Assembly: GCF_900113575.1 (NCBI RefSeq)
Contig: NZ_FOPV01000018.1
Coordinates: forward strand, 1-64,000
Reading direction: 5' to 3'
DNA: 64,000 nt
Source: Nitrosospira sp. Nsp14
GTDB lineage: Bacteria > Pseudomonadota > Gammaproteobacteria > Burkholderiales > Nitrosomonadaceae
A model generated the notes under the pieces. The model worked only from the letters and a program-made list of their open reading frames with translations, was not told the DNA's origin and searched no databases. This document shows, one piece after another, positions 43,819 through 54,870 of the stretch. How positions within the stretch are numbered: the first letter of the stretch is position 1; each line of letters starts with the position of its first letter. The translations under genes and the position numbers were made by a program.

Positions 43819-44244
43819 ATGGCGGTCGAGAGAACCCTTTCCATAATCAAGCCTGACGCGGTAATCAAAAACGTGATTGGGGAAGTCTATTCACGCTTTG
43901 AACGCGGTGGATTGAAAATAGTCGCCGCACGCATGTTGCGCCTGTCCCAGACCGAGGCCGAGGGTTTTTACGCCGTGCATCGAAGCCGACCGTTTTTTAA
44001 TGATCTGGTGAAATTCATGATTTCAGGGCCGGTAATGGTGCAGGTGCTGGAAGGTGAAGATGCGATCAAAAAGAATCGTGACTTGATGGGCGCAACCGAT
44101 CCCAAGAAAGCAGAGAAGGGGACGATCCGCGCCGATTTTGCGGACAGTATCGATGCCAACGCTGTGCATGGCTCGGATGCATCCGAAACGGCAGCGGTCG
44201 AGATCGCTTACTTTTTTCCTGAACTTAATATTTATTCCCGCTAA
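43819..44244 (+). CDS. ndk: Nucleoside diphosphate kinase
   Basis: 141 residues from the ATG at 43819, which has TAGGAG upstream (a TTG one codon earlier is also open). Start [18 protein letters not shown], active-site region with the phosphorylated His in HGSDA, and [23 protein letters not shown] are all typical. It balances nucleoside triphosphate pools with ATP as donor. It begins the conserved ndk-rlmN-(pilF)-rodZ-ispG-hisS-yfgM-bamB-der block, here without pilF. An AT-rich stretch (TTGTTAAAATATGCG) just upstream may hold the promoter. Confidence 0.97.
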   Translation: MAVERTLSIIKPDAVIKNVIGEVYSRFERGGLKIVAARMLRLSQTEAEGFYAVHRSRPFFNDLVKFMISGPVMVQVLEGEDAIKKNRDLMGATDPKKAEKGTIRADFADSIDANAVHGSDASETAAVEIAYFFPELNIYSR

Positions 44245-44265
44245 AACGATACGTAGCTCACCAAT

Positions 44266-45363
44266 ATGAGCGTCAATCTCCTCGATTTCAACGCCAAATC
44301 TCTTGCCGGTTTTTGTAACGAAATTGGCGAGAAGCCGTTCCGCGCGCGGCAATTGCTGCGCTGGATACACCGTTCCGGTGAGGCCGATTTTGCGGCGATG
44401 AGCGACTTGGCGAAGGGATTACGGGATAAGCTCTCTACCGCTGCTGTGGTCCAGGCTCCGCGTGTCATCAGCGATCATATTGCCGCCGACGGCACGCGCA
44501 AGTGGCTTTTATCGGTTGGCGCGGGTAACGGCATCGAGACGGTTTTCATACCCGAAACCCATCGCGGAACGCTTTGTATCTCCAGCCAGGTCGGGTGTGC
44601 GCTGGCATGTAGTTTTTGCTCTACCGGCAGGCAGGGATTCAATCGCAACCTTACGGTCGCGGAAATTATCGGCCAGTTGTGGTGGGCCAACAAAGCGCTG
44701 ACCGAAGAGTTTGAAGGCGAGTCTATGCGCGAGCGCGCCGTCACCAACGTGGTGATGATGGGCATGGGCGAGCCGCTGGCTAATTTTGAAAACGTTGTAA
44801 CAGCGCTCGATCTGATGTTGGACGACAACGCCTACGGCCTTTCAAGGCGCCGCGTCACCGTGAGCACTTCGGGGCTGGTGCCTGCCATGGACCGGCTGCG
44901 CGAACGCTGCCCTGTTGCGTTGGCCGTATCGTTGCATGCGCCCAACGACCCGTTGCGCGACCAATTGGTGCCGATTAACAAGAAATATCCGATCAAGGAA
45001 TTATTGGCGGCCTGCGAGCGCTATCTTGAATCTGCGCCGCGTGACTTCATCACCTTCGAATATGTCATGCTGGATGGCGTCAATGACAGCGTGTCTCACG
45101 CGCGTCAATTGGTGCAGCTGGTCCGGCATACGCCTTGCAAATTCAACCTGATCCCATTCAACCCCTTCCCGGATTCCGGCTACGAACGTTCGTCGCCGGA
45201 AGCGGTGGCGCACTTTCGAGATGTGCTTGTGCAGGCTGGCCTGGTAACCACCGTACGGAAGACGCGCGGCGATGATATTGCCGCAGCCTGCGGTCAGCTT
45301 GCCGGAAAAGTGCTGGACAAGACTCGTCGCGCAAGCCGTCGGTCATCGGAAGCCGCAAGATGA
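44266..45363 (+). CDS. rlmN: 23S rRNA/tRNA (adenine-C2)-methyltransferase RlmN
   Basis: 365 residues. The radical-SAM CxxxCxxC cluster is [11 protein letters not shown]; a conserved Cys near the C-terminus is in the AAACGQLAG region, as in RlmN where it forms the methyl-carrying thioether. [19 protein letters not shown] and [17 protein letters not shown] are family motifs. It methylates A2503 of 23S rRNA and A37 of some tRNAs, needing a [4Fe-4S] cluster. It follows ndk by about 20 bases. The final 35 residues are basic and Arg/Ser-rich, as in other betaproteobacteria. Confidence 0.96.
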   Translation: MSVNLLDFNAKSLAGFCNEIGEKPFRARQLLRWIHRSGEADFAAMSDLAKGLRDKLSTAAVVQAPRVISDHIAADGTRKWLLSVGAGNGIETVFIPETHRGTLCISSQVGCALACSFCSTGRQGFNRNLTVAEIIGQLWWANKALTEEFEGESMRERAVTNVVMMGMGEPLANFENVVTALDLMLDDNAYGLSRRRVTVSTSGLVPAMDRLRERCPVALAVSLHAPNDPLRDQLVPINKKYPIKELLAACERYLESAPRDFITFEYVMLDGVNDSVSHARQLVQLVRHTPCKFNLIPFNPFPDSGYERSSPEAVAHFRDVLVQAGLVTTVRKTRGDDIAAACGQLAGKVLDKTRRASRRSSEAAR

Positions 45364-45463
45364 GCCAGACGGTTATTTTATTCCGCGGTGGCGGTGGTGG
45401 AGGACATGCGGTCGTCGCGGGAAGCCCGGCAATTCTCGCGCATTGCAGCGGCGAAGCCAGTTG

Positions 45464-46471
45464 ATGGATGATCAAGATAACAACTTCGGTGACGTACCCG
45501 GCCCAAAACCGGCGCAAGCTGAACCGGGCCCTGGTCAATTGCTGCGTGCGGCACGGCTGGAACAGGGTTTGAGCCTCGAGGATGTGGCGCGACAAATGCG
45601 ACTATCGGTCAGGCAGGTAACCGCGCTGGAAGAGGATGATTACACTAAGCTTGCAAGCGGTACGTTTCTTCGCGGGTTCGTGCGCAACTATGCGAAGCTG
45701 CTACAGATGGATGCCGCCCCGTTGTTGCAGAGACTGGAGCAGTCCGTTCCCCCACCGCCGCCTACCCAAACGATTTCGTATCCGATCGAGGGTACCCCTT
45801 TCCCGTCAAATCGGGACCGCGGCAAGCGCAACCTGATCATTGGCGCAGGTGTCGTTCTGGCGTTATTGCTGCTTGTCTACGAAATCTACCGCGGAAGCGA
45901 GGCAAATGTAGAAAAAGCACCCAGCGCGAACGTGGAAAGCCGCGCGGCGGCGGAGGAATCCCCGGACACACGATTATTCGAGCCGCCCGGCGAATTGATG
46001 GCTGACCGGGCCGATGTCAGAGCAACCGCTGATAGACCCGGTACGGCGGAACCAAAACATGATGTTCAGCCTTCGGCTGCGCCAACTGCCTCTTCTCCGG
46101 TTTTGTCGGCGGCGCCGCAAGCAGCGCAGCAGCCCGCTGCCTCCAAGCCGGCTGATGCACCCGTGCGGGAAGCGTCCAGGCCGCAATCGGCGAGTACTGC
46201 AGCTGCGCCGGAACCGGGAGATGAAGGACCGGGGGTCGTGCGCTTGATATTCGGAGGCGACGCTTGGGTGGAAGCCAGGGATGGGAGGGGGAGACTGCTT
46301 CTATCGCGGATCAATCCCCGGGGTAGCGAACAGGTGCTGCGCGGCACGCCGCCGTTCGCCCTTAAGATCGGCAACGCCGCGGAGGTTAAGCTGGTCTACA
46401 ATAGCAAGCCGGTTGATTTGACGCCGCACATCAATATCTATGGCGGAACTGCGCGCCTGTCGCTGGATTAG
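45464..46471 (+). CDS. rodZ: RodZ-like cell-shape / HTH membrane protein
   Basis: 335 residues from the ATG at 45464; the longer frame upstream overlaps rlmN and is not real. Residues about 25-90 are an HTH domain ([52 protein letters not shown]), the cytosolic RodZ module that binds MreB. A single membrane helix (about 122-144, [20 protein letters not shown]) follows, then a disordered Pro/Ala-rich linker and a C-terminal DUF4115 domain ([42 protein letters not shown]). RodZ anchors the MreB cytoskeleton in rod-shaped bacteria. About 100 bases without a gene precede it, where pilF is found in many relatives. Confidence 0.88.
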   Translation: MDDQDNNFGDVPGPKPAQAEPGPGQLLRAARLEQGLSLEDVARQMRLSVRQVTALEEDDYTKLASGTFLRGFVRNYAKLLQMDAAPLLQRLEQSVPPPPPTQTISYPIEGTPFPSNRDRGKRNLIIGAGVVLALLLLVYEIYRGSEANVEKAPSANVESRAAAEESPDTRLFEPPGELMADRADVRATADRPGTAEPKHDVQPSAAPTASSPVLSAAPQAAQQPAASKPADAPVREASRPQSASTAAAPEPGDEGPGVVRLIFGGDAWVEARDGRGRLLLSRINPRGSEQVLRGTPPFALKIGNAAEVKLVYNSKPVDLTPHINIYGGTARLSLD

Positions 46472-46503
46472 GATTATCAAATTTACGGATTTTTATACTT
46501 ACT

Positions 46504-47754
46504 ATGACTATGTCACAAAATATTTTCCCGCCGCGCCGCAATAGCGTCGGCGTGCGTGTTGGTACGGTCACGATCGGTGGCGGCGCCCCGGTGGTGGTTC
46601 AGTCGATGACCAATACAGATACGGAAGACGAAAGCTCGACGACGTCACAAGTGGCGCAACTGGCGCGTGCCGGATCGGAACTGGTGCGCATTACCGTCAA
46701 TACACCCGCGGCAGCCAAAGCGGTGGCGGGGATCCGGGCGCGACTTGATGACATGGGTTGCCATGTGCCCCTGATAGGCGATTTTCACTTCAACGGCCAC
46801 AAGCTGGTGACCGAATATCCCGATTGTGCGCGGGCGCTGGCCAAATACCGGATTAATCCCGGGAATGTGGGGCATGGCAAGAAACGCGACGAGCAGTTTT
46901 CCATCCTGATCGAGACCGCCTGCAAGTATGACAAGCCGGTGCGTATCGGGGTCAATTGGGGCAGCCTCGATCCCGAACTGCTGGCACGGATGATGGATGA
47001 GAATGCCCGCTCGGGCGATCCGAAGGACGCCTCGCTTGTTATGCATGAGGCATTGATTACCTCTGCGCTGCAAAGCGCCGCGCGAGCAGAGGAGATCGGG
47101 CTGGGCCGGGACAAAATCATATTGTCCTGCAAGATGAGCGGCGTGAGGGACCTGATCGCTGTATACCGCGACCTGGCTGCGCGCTGCGACTATGCTCTGC
47201 ATCTCGGGTTGACCGAAGCGGGGATGGGATCGAAAGGAATCGTGGCATCTGCCGCGGCATTGTCGGTGCTGCTTCTGGATGGGATTGGCGATACCATTCG
47301 CATATCATTGACTCCTGAGCCCGGCGGTGACCGCTCGCGTGAAGTGATTGTGGCGCAGGAGATTCTGCAGACGACCGGGCTACGCGCTTTTGTGCCGCTG
47401 GTGGCCGCTTGTCCCGGGTGTGGACGTACCACGAGCACCTATTTTCAGGAGCTGGCGGAGAGCATTCAGGGTTATGTGCGCAACCAGATGCTAGTATGGC
47501 GCGAGGAGTATGATGGCGTGGAGAATATGACCTTGGCCGTGATGGGCTGTGTGGTCAATGGCCCCGGTGAAAGCAAGCATGCCAACATAGGCATCAGCCT
47601 GCCGGGGTCGGGCGAACGGCCGGTGGCGCCGGTATACGTGGATGGACAAAAATCGGTAACCTTGAAAGGCGATAACATCGCCGGCGAGTTTCGCCAGATC
47701 GTCGATGAATATGTGCAAATGAAGTACCCGAAGAAAGCAGGTAATGTCCACTAG
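46504..47754 (+). CDS. ispG: 4-hydroxy-3-methylbut-2-enyl diphosphate synthase IspG
   Basis: 416 residues. The [4Fe-4S] ligands are in [17 protein letters not shown] and [17 protein letters not shown]. The TIM-barrel start is [30 protein letters not shown]. It makes HMBPP from MEcPP in the MEP isoprenoid pathway, fed by ferredoxin or flavodoxin. An ATG two codons later is an equal choice of start. Its 3' end overlaps hisS by 11 bases, so the two are translationally linked. In many betaproteobacteria the same order (rodZ-ispG-hisS) is kept. Confidence 0.97.
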   Translation: MTMSQNIFPPRRNSVGVRVGTVTIGGGAPVVVQSMTNTDTEDESSTTSQVAQLARAGSELVRITVNTPAAAKAVAGIRARLDDMGCHVPLIGDFHFNGHKLVTEYPDCARALAKYRINPGNVGHGKKRDEQFSILIETACKYDKPVRIGVNWGSLDPELLARMMDENARSGDPKDASLVMHEALITSALQSAARAEEIGLGRDKIILSCKMSGVRDLIAVYRDLAARCDYALHLGLTEAGMGSKGIVASAAALSVLLLDGIGDTIRISLTPEPGGDRSREVIVAQEILQTTGLRAFVPLVAACPGCGRTTSTYFQELAESIQGYVRNQMLVWREEYDGVENMTLAVMGCVVNGPGESKHANIGISLPGSGERPVAPVYVDGQKSVTLKGDNIAGEFRQIVDEYVQMKYPKKAGNVH

Positions 47755-49033
47755 GGGGATACAAGCTATCCGCGGGATGAACGACATCCTGCCCGACCAG
47801 ACCCATCTTTGGGAGTTCTTCGAGCAGGTTGTGCGCGACGCGATGGTGGCACACGGCTACCGTAATATCCGCATGCCGATAGTCGAGCAGACCGACCTGT
47901 TCGCACGCTCAATCGGTGCGGTGACGGATATCGTCGAGAAAGAGATGTATACCTTTTTGGATCATCTCAATGGAGAGAGCTTGGCGTTGCGTCCGGAGGG
48001 AACAGCGTCCTGCGTACGCGCGGCGCTGGAACATAATCTGCTCTATGGCGGGCCCCAGCGATTGTATTATTCGGGGCCGATGTTTCGTCACGAGCGGCCG
48101 CAAAAAGGTCGCTACCGCCAGTTCCATCAGGTAGGGGTCGAAGCGCTGGGTTACGGAGGCCCGGACATCGATGCCGAACTTATTGTGATGTGCGCCGAGT
48201 TATGGAAGAGATTAGATATTTCCGATCTGCGCCTGGAGATCGGCACGCTTGGCAGTACCGAGTCCCGCGCACTGCATCGGCACCGCTTGATAGCATATTT
48301 TGAGCGCCATCTCGGCAAGCTCGATGACGACGCCTCGAGACGCTTGCACAGCAACCCGTTACGGATACTGGACAGCAAGAATCCTGAAATGAGGGAGATC
48401 ATCGATGGCGCGCCCCGGTTGCTCGATGATCTGGATGAGGATTCCCTTGCGCATTTCGAGGGATTGCAAAAAATCCTGCGTGATCAGAGGGTAGAGTTCG
48501 AGATCAATCCGCGCTTGGTAAGAGGGCTGGATTATTACAACCGCACCGTTTTTGAATGGATTACCGGCAGCCTCGGCGCCCAAGGCACGATCTGCGCAGG
48601 CGGCCGCTACGACGGGCTGGTGGAGCAGATCGGTGGCGGAAAGGGATCAGCGGCGCCCGCCTGTGGTTTTGCAATGGGTATTGAAAGAGTGCTGGCGTTG
48701 ATGGTGGAAAGCGGTGTGGATATACCGGGTCCAGTACCCGATGCCTACGTCGTGCATCAGGGTGAGGCCGCGGATGGCTTCGCCTGGAAAACCGTGCGGC
48801 ACCTGCGGGCACGGGGACTCCGGGCCATTCTGCATTGCGGCAATGGCAACTTCAAGGCGCAAATGAAAAAAGCACACGCCAGTGGCGCGCGTTTTGCCAT
48901 CATTATCGGCGATGAGGAAGCGCAATCCGGTGAAATAAGCATCAAGCCCTTGCGCGAAGCAGCCGAGCAAGTGAGAGTCACACTCGCGGAAGCAGCCGAT
49001 TTGCTCAGAGGCTCAGAAGTAATACATTCTTGA
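47744..49033 (+). CDS. hisS: Histidyl-tRNA synthetase
   Basis: 429 residues, full length for a bacterial class II HisRS. Motifs: [19 protein letters not shown] at the start, motif 2 region in [28 protein letters not shown], the histidine signature [15 protein letters not shown] and GGRYDGL. The anticodon domain follows (about 330-429). It charges tRNA-His. It overlaps ispG by 11 bases and precedes the yfgM-type gene by about 15 bases. No T-box or other attenuator is visible in front of it, as expected from the overlap. Confidence 0.97.
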   Translation: MSTRGIQAIRGMNDILPDQTHLWEFFEQVVRDAMVAHGYRNIRMPIVEQTDLFARSIGAVTDIVEKEMYTFLDHLNGESLALRPEGTASCVRAALEHNLLYGGPQRLYYSGPMFRHERPQKGRYRQFHQVGVEALGYGGPDIDAELIVMCAELWKRLDISDLRLEIGTLGSTESRALHRHRLIAYFERHLGKLDDDASRRLHSNPLRILDSKNPEMREIIDGAPRLLDDLDEDSLAHFEGLQKILRDQRVEFEINPRLVRGLDYYNRTVFEWITGSLGAQGTICAGGRYDGLVEQIGGGKGSAAPACGFAMGIERVLALMVESGVDIPGPVPDAYVVHQGEAADGFAWKTVRHLRARGLRAILHCGNGNFKAQMKKAHASGARFAIIIGDEEAQSGEISIKPLREAAEQVRVTLAEAADLLRGSEVIHS

Positions 49034-49047
49034 TGGGGAAACGCTAG

Positions 49048-49686
49048 ATGGCAGTTTATGATCTGGAAGAGCAGGAAAAGATAGACGAGCTGAAAGCTTG
49101 GTGGCGGAGATATGGCATGCTCATTGTCATTGGTTTGGCGGTCTTTGTGGCCGGTATCGCCGGCATGCAGGCATGGAAGTACTATCAGAGCCAAAAGGTG
49201 GAGCAGGCGGCGGAACTATTCGACTCGCTGCTGCAAGTCCAGACCAGCGGAGACCCGAAGAAGATCAACGATGCTGCCGGTTTGCTCATGGAAGGTTTTC
49301 CGGCCAGCGGCTATGCCGCGCGCGCGGCGATAATCGCGGCACGGGCGAGCTTCGACGCGCGTGACTTGCAAAACGCGAAGAGCCGGTTGCAATGGGTGCT
49401 GGACCATTCGAAGGAAGATGAGCTTAAAAATATCGCCGGGCTACGGCTCGCCAGCATCTTGCTGGATGAGAAAAAATACGATGATGCGCTGCGGGTCCTG
49501 GCGACGAAGCAGGGCGCATCTTTCGACGGTCTCTACGCCGATCTCAAGGGCGACGTCTTGTCCGCGGCAGGAAGAATTTCTGAGGCGCGTGCGGCTTATC
49601 AAATGGCGCTCGACAAGATGGCTGGAAAAGGGACGTACTTCAATATCGTCCAAATGAAGCTCGACGCCTTGCAAGACGCCAAGTAA
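49048..49686 (+). CDS. yfgM: YfgM-like TPR ancillary protein of the Sec translocon
   Basis: 212 residues. A single membrane helix (about 24-42, MLIVIGLAVFVAGIAGMQAW) is anchored by the EEQEKIDELKAWWRRYG lead-in typical of the family. The periplasmic part has tetratricopeptide-like helices (AAELFDSLLQVQ, ARAAIIAARASFDARDLQNAKSRLQWVL, ASILLDEKKYDDALRVL). In E. coli YfgM contacts SecYEG and periplasmic chaperones, linking secretion to folding. It lies between hisS and bamB, exactly as in E. coli and many betaproteobacteria. Confidence 0.93.
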   Translation: MAVYDLEEQEKIDELKAWWRRYGMLIVIGLAVFVAGIAGMQAWKYYQSQKVEQAAELFDSLLQVQTSGDPKKINDAAGLLMEGFPASGYAARAAIIAARASFDARDLQNAKSRLQWVLDHSKEDELKNIAGLRLASILLDEKKYDDALRVLATKQGASFDGLYADLKGDVLSAAGRISEARAAYQMALDKMAGKGTYFNIVQMKLDALQDAK

Positions 49687-49817
49687 CCGGTTTTGCATAT
49701 GTGCATCCCGAGCGGGAAAGCGGCACGAAGTGTTGCTGGGCAGCTATTTCCGGCCGCCGTAAATAATTCGCTCAGATCCATTAACATGACAGTTCCTTTT
49801 TGTTGTAAACAATACCA

Positions 49818-51047
49818 ATGTCATCAGGCAAGTCCATAGCCACCAGTATTCAGCGGCATATTGTGCTGGCGGCGTCGATTCTCGCGTTATCGGGATGCGC
49901 GGGCGTTACCGAATTGGTGCGCGACGTGATAACCGGCCTTGCGGATATCGATGTGTCAGGCGTCACAGACTTTTTCGGTGGCGGTAAGGTTGAGTTGAGT
50001 CCTGAACAGACCGCGCAGCTGGCAAAGATTCCTCCCGCCCGTGCCCTGTGGCGCAACGTCACGGAAGAAAGTCAGGCGGCGGTATTTTCTCTCGTATTCG
50101 AAAAGGACGCGGTTTACGCAGCCTCCACCGAGGGTCGTCTGTTCCGGTTTAATCCGGTTTCGGGAAAGGAGGAAGGATCGACCGACACCAAGCGGCGGCT
50201 ATCGGGCGGGATCGGCACCGGGGAAGGCTTGTTGCTCGTTGGAACTTTCAAAGGCGAGGTTCTTGCATACGACAGGGAAAATGGTAAATTGCTATGGACT
50301 GCCCAGGTCTCCAGCGAGGTGCTGAGTCCACCCCGGGCAGCCGGTGGCATGGTCGTGGTTCGCGCCGGGGATGGCCGGATTTTTGGGCTGGAAGCGGTCA
50401 ACGGGAAGCGCAAGTGGGTCTACCAGGGTGCTACCCCATCACTGACGGTGCGCAGCTTCGCTGGTGCCCTGATCTCGGGCAGTACCGTATACGCGGGTTT
50501 TGCCGGAGGCAAGATGGTAACGATAAATCTGGCAAACGGCGCAGCAGGGTGGGAAGCGGCGGTAGCCCGGCCACGAGGCGCCACAGAGCTCGAGCGTATT
50601 GCCGATATCACCAGTTTGCCTGTCATTGACGAACAGCAGGTATGCGCCGTCGCCTATCAGGGACGGGTCGCCTGCTTCGAAATCGGGACGGGCAATCAGA
50701 TCTGGGCGAAGGACGTATCGAGCAACGCTGGCCTGGCGATGGACAGTCATTATATTTATGTCAGCGAGAATCGCGGCAATCTCTCGGCCTATGATAAACG
50801 GGACGGCACCTCTATCTGGAAACAGGAACTGCTTAACGGACTGAAATTATCCCCGCCCCTTCTTCACGGGAATCACGTCGTTGTCGGGGATTCCCAAGGT
50901 CATGTGAATATAATCAAGAGTGATAACGGTGCCATGGTAGCCCGCTCCGCCGGCGACGAAAGCGCGATCGTTACTTCACCGGTATCTCTGCCGAACGGTT
51001 TCGTCGTTCAGACCAGAAAAGGCGGAGTCTTCGCATTCGCGCTCTAG
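49818..51047 (+). CDS. bamB: Outer membrane assembly lipoprotein BamB
   Basis: 409 residues. A lipoprotein signal peptide ends in LSGC with the lipid-anchored Cys27. Eight-bladed beta-propeller repeats follow: AVYAASTEGRLFRFNPVSGKEEG, GKLLWTAQVSSEVLSPPRA, GKRKWVYQGATPSLTVRSFAGAL and IYVSENRGNLSAYDKRDGTSIW. BamB is a subunit of the BAM complex that inserts beta-barrel proteins into the outer membrane. It is preceded by yfgM (130-base gap) and followed by der (100-base gap). The start codon is one of several possible but the signal peptide fits this one. Confidence 0.95.
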   Translation: MSSGKSIATSIQRHIVLAASILALSGCAGVTELVRDVITGLADIDVSGVTDFFGGGKVELSPEQTAQLAKIPPARALWRNVTEESQAAVFSLVFEKDAVYAASTEGRLFRFNPVSGKEEGSTDTKRRLSGGIGTGEGLLLVGTFKGEVLAYDRENGKLLWTAQVSSEVLSPPRAAGGMVVVRAGDGRIFGLEAVNGKRKWVYQGATPSLTVRSFAGALISGSTVYAGFAGGKMVTINLANGAAGWEAAVARPRGATELERIADITSLPVIDEQQVCAVAYQGRVACFEIGTGNQIWAKDVSSNAGLAMDSHYIYVSENRGNLSAYDKRDGTSIWKQELLNGLKLSPPLLHGNHVVVGDSQGHVNIIKSDNGAMVARSAGDESAIVTSPVSLPNGFVVQTRKGGVFAFAL

Positions 51048-51146
51048 GCCCTTACAGCAGCGATTCACGCCGCGGGGCTAACGAGGACATTTATCTTTTC
51101 TCCTTCTCTCCTGTTAAGTATTATTGCCTCCACTAAGGCCTGAACC

Positions 51147-52547
51147 ATGAAACCCACCCTTGTTCTGGTCGGGCGGCCGAATGTCGGTAAATCGACGCTT
51201 TTTAACCGCCTGACACGTAGCCGCGACGCGATCGTGGCGAATATTCCCGGTCTGACGCGAGACCGTCATTATGGCCATGGAAGGCTCGGCGATAAGCCCT
51301 ACCTGGTGGTTGATACAGGCGGTTTCGAACCCATGGCAACCGAAGGCATAATGCATGAGATGGCCAAACAGACGCGACAGGCGATCGACGAGGCCGACCT
51401 GGTGCTCTTCATCGTAGACGGCAGGACCGGTTTGACGTCGCAAGACAAAATTATTGCGGAGCAACTGCGTAAAACCGGCCGCAAGTTGCTGCTGGTAGTG
51501 AATAAAACTGAAGGCATGGTTTTGTCCGTCGTTACTGCCGAATTTCACGAACTCGGACTGGGGCTGCCGTGCGCCATTTCCGCTGAGCACGGCGATAATG
51601 TCAGCGAACTTGTCGAGGTGGCGTTAACCGGTTTTCCTCGGGCGGGGGAGAATGAAAAACAGGATAAGCATCCCAATATCGCCATTGTAGGGCGCCCTAA
51701 CGTCGGCAAATCGACGCTGGTAAACGCTCTGCTGGGCGAAGATCGTGTAATTGCATTTGATCAACCTGGAACCACTCGCAGCAGCATTTATATCGATTTT
51801 GAACGCAATGGGCGCAGGTATACCTTGATTGATACCGCCGGATTACGCCGTCGTGGGAAGGTGCTCGAAACGGTGGAGAAGTTCTCGGTGATCAAGACGC
51901 TGCAAGCGGTCGAGGACGCGAATGTCGTGGTACTGGTACTGGACGCGAGCAGTGAAATATCCGATCAGGACGCGCACATAGCCGGATTCATCCTTGAGGC
52001 TGGGCGCGCGCTCGTAGTTGCAATAAACAAGTGGGACGGCCAGGACAATTATCAGCGCGAGGTTATCAAGACCAGTGTCGCCAGGAAATTGCCTTTTCTG
52101 CTGCATTTTGCCCGTTTTCACTACATTTCGGCGCTGCTGGGCAGCGGCCTGAAGGGCCTGCTGCCGTCGATAGACGCGGCATATGGTGCCGCGATGGCGA
52201 ATTTGCCCACCCCCAAACTGACTCGTACATTGATCGCCGCGGTTGAGAAGCAGCCACCTCCCCGCTCAGGCGTCTCGCGGCCCAAATTGCGCTATGCCCA
52301 CCAGGGCGGCTCCAATCCGCCGTTGATCATAATTCATGGGAGCGGCTTGGACCAGGTGCCGCAGACCTATCAGCGATATCTCGAGAATACGTTTCGCGAA
52401 ACTTTCCAGCTTGAGGGTACGCCGTTGCGGGTGGAGTTTAGAACGGGCCGCAATCCCTACGCCGGGAAGCGTCCCGCTCCTTTAAGCGACGCAGAAGCAA
52501 AACAGGCTCACCGCCGCCGTAGATACGGTCGAAAGCACTATAGCTGA
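51147..52547 (+). CDS. der: GTPase Der (EngA)
   Basis: 466 residues with the tandem GTPase domains unique to Der. The two P-loops are both GRPNVGKST, near residues 9 and 182. Switch and base-specificity motifs are DTGGF and NKTE (domain 1), [10 protein letters not shown] and NKWD (domain 2). A KH-like C-terminal domain ends in a basic tail ([23 protein letters not shown]). Der is essential for 50S ribosome assembly. In many relatives hfq and hflX follow; here the next gene is apaG in the opposite direction, so the block ends here. Confidence 0.97.
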   Translation: MKPTLVLVGRPNVGKSTLFNRLTRSRDAIVANIPGLTRDRHYGHGRLGDKPYLVVDTGGFEPMATEGIMHEMAKQTRQAIDEADLVLFIVDGRTGLTSQDKIIAEQLRKTGRKLLLVVNKTEGMVLSVVTAEFHELGLGLPCAISAEHGDNVSELVEVALTGFPRAGENEKQDKHPNIAIVGRPNVGKSTLVNALLGEDRVIAFDQPGTTRSSIYIDFERNGRRYTLIDTAGLRRRGKVLETVEKFSVIKTLQAVEDANVVVLVLDASSEISDQDAHIAGFILEAGRALVVAINKWDGQDNYQREVIKTSVARKLPFLLHFARFHYISALLGSGLKGLLPSIDAAYGAAMANLPTPKLTRTLIAAVEKQPPPRSGVSRPKLRYAHQGGSNPPLIIIHGSGLDQVPQTYQRYLENTFRETFQLEGTPLRVEFRTGRNPYAGKRPAPLSDAEAKQAHRRRRYGRKHYS

Positions 52548-52632
52548 AGTGAGGCAGGTAGCTGAATTGGGACCTCGGAAGCGGCGTTGCCGGTATCGTC
52601 GCGCCGGCTTCATCGTTACCCGGATGCCGGTG

Positions 52633-53016
52633 CTAATGTAACACCCTGGGGACGCTCAGGATAAACTCTGGAATGGCGGCATCGAAACGCAAGCCGTCTT
52701 CGGCCACCATCTGGTAACTGCCCTTCATAGATCCGACCGGTGTGGAAATGGCCGTGCCGCTTGTGTATTCATAGCTGTCGCCCGGCTTCAACAGGGGTTG
52801 TTCACCCACCACTCCCAGTCCGCGTACCTCCTGTACCCCGCCGCTTCCGTCTGCAATGATCCAGTGGCGGCTGATGAGTTGTGCCGGAACGGTGCCTGTG
52901 TTTGAGAGGACAATCGTGTAGGCAAAAACATATCGATCAAGCGCCTCATCCGATTGTTCCGGAAGGTAGGTGGTGTGAACCTTCACAATAATTTCGTACT
53001 TTTTTCCTTCATCCAT
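52633..53016 (-). CDS. apaG: ApaG protein
   Basis: 127 residues from the ATG at 53016 (34 codons upstream are open but not family-like). The ApaG domain, a fibronectin-like beta sandwich, shows VHTTYLPEQSDEALDRYVFAYTIVLSNTG, AQLISRHWIIADGSGGVQEVRGLGVVGEQPLLKPGD and YEYTSGTAISTPVGSMKGSYQMV. The family binds or hydrolyses pyrophosphate-type ligands in some members; in enterobacteria it is linked to apaH and ksgA. Here it stands alone between der (convergent) and rpe (divergent). The basal function in betaproteobacteria is not settled. Confidence 0.95.
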   Translation of the reverse strand: MDEGKKYEIIVKVHTTYLPEQSDEALDRYVFAYTIVLSNTGTVPAQLISRHWIIADGSGGVQEVRGLGVVGEQPLLKPGDSYEYTSGTAISTPVGSMKGSYQMVAEDGLRFDAAIPEFILSVPRVLH

Positions 53017-53219
53017 GGCTACATTGCACACTATTTTTTGCGCGACGGCAAGGGTGGTTCCGACAAAATAAGTGGAAAAGGCCGAGATGCGCGCACGTTG
53101 AGCGCGAGTAGGCTTCATCTCGACGCAGGCATGTCCGTCACCCTCAGCAGTAAGGCGAGTTAACTTGAGACCGCCGTTTGCGGTTAAAATTGCAATTTTT
53201 CTACTAAAGGATGCCCTTC

Positions 53220-53903
53220 ATGGCTAACTATCGCATCGCCCCCAGTATTCTTTCCGCAAACTTCGCCAAATTAGGCGAGGAAATCACTGCTGTTATCGAT
53301 TCCGGCGCGGATTTCATCCACTTTGACGTAATGGATAATCACTATGTGCCGAACCTGACGATTGGGCCGTTGGTGTGCGAGGCGATACGGCCATTGACCG
53401 ATGCGGTTATCGATGTCCACTTGATGGTTGAACCGGTCGATCGAATTGTTCCGGACTTCGCCAAGGCGGGAGCCAATATTATTTCCTTTCATCCGGAGGC
53501 ATCCAGGCATATCGACCGCACGATCGGGCTCATCAAGGAGCAGGGCTGTCAGGCGGGCCTGGTGTTCAATCCCGCCACGCCGCTAAATTACCTTGACCAT
53601 GTGCTGGATAAGGTCGATCTGGTGCTGATCATGTCGGTGAACCCCGGTTTTGGCGGGCAGAAATTTATTCCTGAAGCGTTGCAGAAACTTAGGGCCGTGC
53701 GCAAGCGAATTGATGAGTCGGGCCGGAATATCCTTCTGGAGATTGATGGCGGCGTCAAAGTGGATAACATTGCTGAAATCGCGCGCGCAGGGGCCGATAC
53801 GTTCGTCGCGGGCTCCGCGATTTATGGCGCGGGCAGGGACAGTGATCCCCATCGTTATGACACGATCTTGGGCGCTCTGCGAGCAGAGTTGGCGAAGGTC
53901 TGA
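53220..53903 (+). CDS. rpe: Ribulose-phosphate 3-epimerase
   Basis: 227 residues from the ATG at 53220, which has AAGG about 9 bases before it; an ATG three codons earlier is too close to that site. A TIM-barrel enzyme: [67 protein letters not shown] and [11 protein letters not shown] place the metal ligands His, Asp and His and the catalytic Asp pair. It interconverts ribulose- and xylulose-5-phosphate in the pentose phosphate pathway and Calvin cycle. It is followed by gph and then trpE, an order common in betaproteobacteria. Confidence 0.97.
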   Translation: MANYRIAPSILSANFAKLGEEITAVIDSGADFIHFDVMDNHYVPNLTIGPLVCEAIRPLTDAVIDVHLMVEPVDRIVPDFAKAGANIISFHPEASRHIDRTIGLIKEQGCQAGLVFNPATPLNYLDHVLDKVDLVLIMSVNPGFGGQKFIPEALQKLRAVRKRIDESGRNILLEIDGGVKVDNIAEIARAGADTFVAGSAIYGAGRDSDPHRYDTILGALRAELAKV

Positions 53904-53956
53904 GCGTGCCGGGTTAGTACACGAAATCCAAAAACCCAAAAACCCAACTCAAATTG

Positions 53957-54145
53957 GTGGGTGCTGAAGTGATAGATTCGCAAATTGCTCGGTTTATTCT
54001 ACCGACTCCGGAAGTAGTGGGGGTGAATTGTGAAGTGCGATCGCAGTTGCCTCTACAGCTTCGCAGCGTGACAAAAATTCCCGTCGCTTTAGACGGGGAG
54101 CGCTGTCATATTATTCTTGATTTTTTACCGAGGCCACAAACTTGA
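53957..54145 (+). CDS. Small unrecognised ORF between rpe and gph
   Basis: A 63-codon frame whose stop (TGA) overlaps the TTG start of gph, like coupled genes. From GTG 53957 it reads as a neutral peptide with a hydrophobic middle and no recognised family. The start is uncertain (TTG and GTG options) and no clear ribosome binding site is seen. It could be a leader for gph or chance. Confidence 0.25.
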   Translation: MGAEVIDSQIARFILPTPEVVGVNCEVRSQLPLQLRSVTKIPVALDGERCHIILDFLPRPQT

Positions 54146-54870
54146 ACAAGAGCTTTTCCCCCACGGCAGGTTCCCCCGCGATTGAAATAGAATTTCCCGT
54201 GTTAGTCAAGGCTGTGATGGTCGATCTGGACGGGACACTTCTGGATACCGCAGGTGATTTGGCCGCCGCAGCGAATATGATGCTAGTGGAGCTGGGCAGA
54301 GCGGAGCTTCCGCTTGAGACGATCAAATCATACATTGGGAAAGGCATACAGAAGCTGGTCAAGCGTTCGCTCACCGGCAGCCTGGATGGAGAGCCCGATG
54401 CGGACCTGTTCGAAAAGGCAATGGCGCTTTATGAGCGCAACTATTCCGAGACGCTGTGTATGAGTACCCAGCCCTATCCAGGGGTAGTGGAAGGATTGAA
54501 TATCCTGCGTGAGCGCACTTTTAAGCTGGCCTGTGTTACCAACAAGGCTGAGGCTTTTACCCTGCCCCTGCTTCGGGCCACCGGTCTGCTGGACTTTTTC
54601 GATATTGTCCTTGCGGGCGATAGCCTACCTCGGAAGAAACCTGATCCAATGCCTCTCCTGCATGCCTGCACACACTTTGGTATCCAGCCAGGCGAAATGC
54701 TGCTGATCGGCGACTCCCTTAATGATGCGCAGGCAGCGCGCGCGGCGGGATGCTGCGTCTTTTGCGTACCTTACGGATACAATGAAGGACGGGACGTACG
54801 CGAACTCGATTGCGACGCTATCGTCCCTTCATTATTCGAGGCAACAAGGCTGATTCAGAAATTGCCATGA
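54142..54870 (+). CDS. gph: Phosphoglycolate phosphatase
   Basis: 242 residues from a TTG that has GAGG about 9 bases upstream; a later GTG is possible. HAD-type phosphatase: motif I VMVDLDGTLLDTAGDLA with the nucleophile Asp, motif II in the VTNKAE region, motif III Lys in PRKKPDP and motif IV GDSLNDAQAARAAGC. The cap between motifs I and II is the helical type (C1) of Gph. It removes 2-phosphoglycolate, a by-product of Rubisco oxygenation and of DNA repair. In the rpe-gph-trpE order of autotrophic betaproteobacteria it lies near Calvin-cycle functions. Confidence 0.94.
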   Translation: MNKSFSPTAGSPAIEIEFPVLVKAVMVDLDGTLLDTAGDLAAAANMMLVELGRAELPLETIKSYIGKGIQKLVKRSLTGSLDGEPDADLFEKAMALYERNYSETLCMSTQPYPGVVEGLNILRERTFKLACVTNKAEAFTLPLLRATGLLDFFDIVLAGDSLPRKKPDPMPLLHACTHFGIQPGEMLLIGDSLNDAQAARAAGCCVFCVPYGYNEGRDVRELDCDAIVPSLFEATRLIQKLP

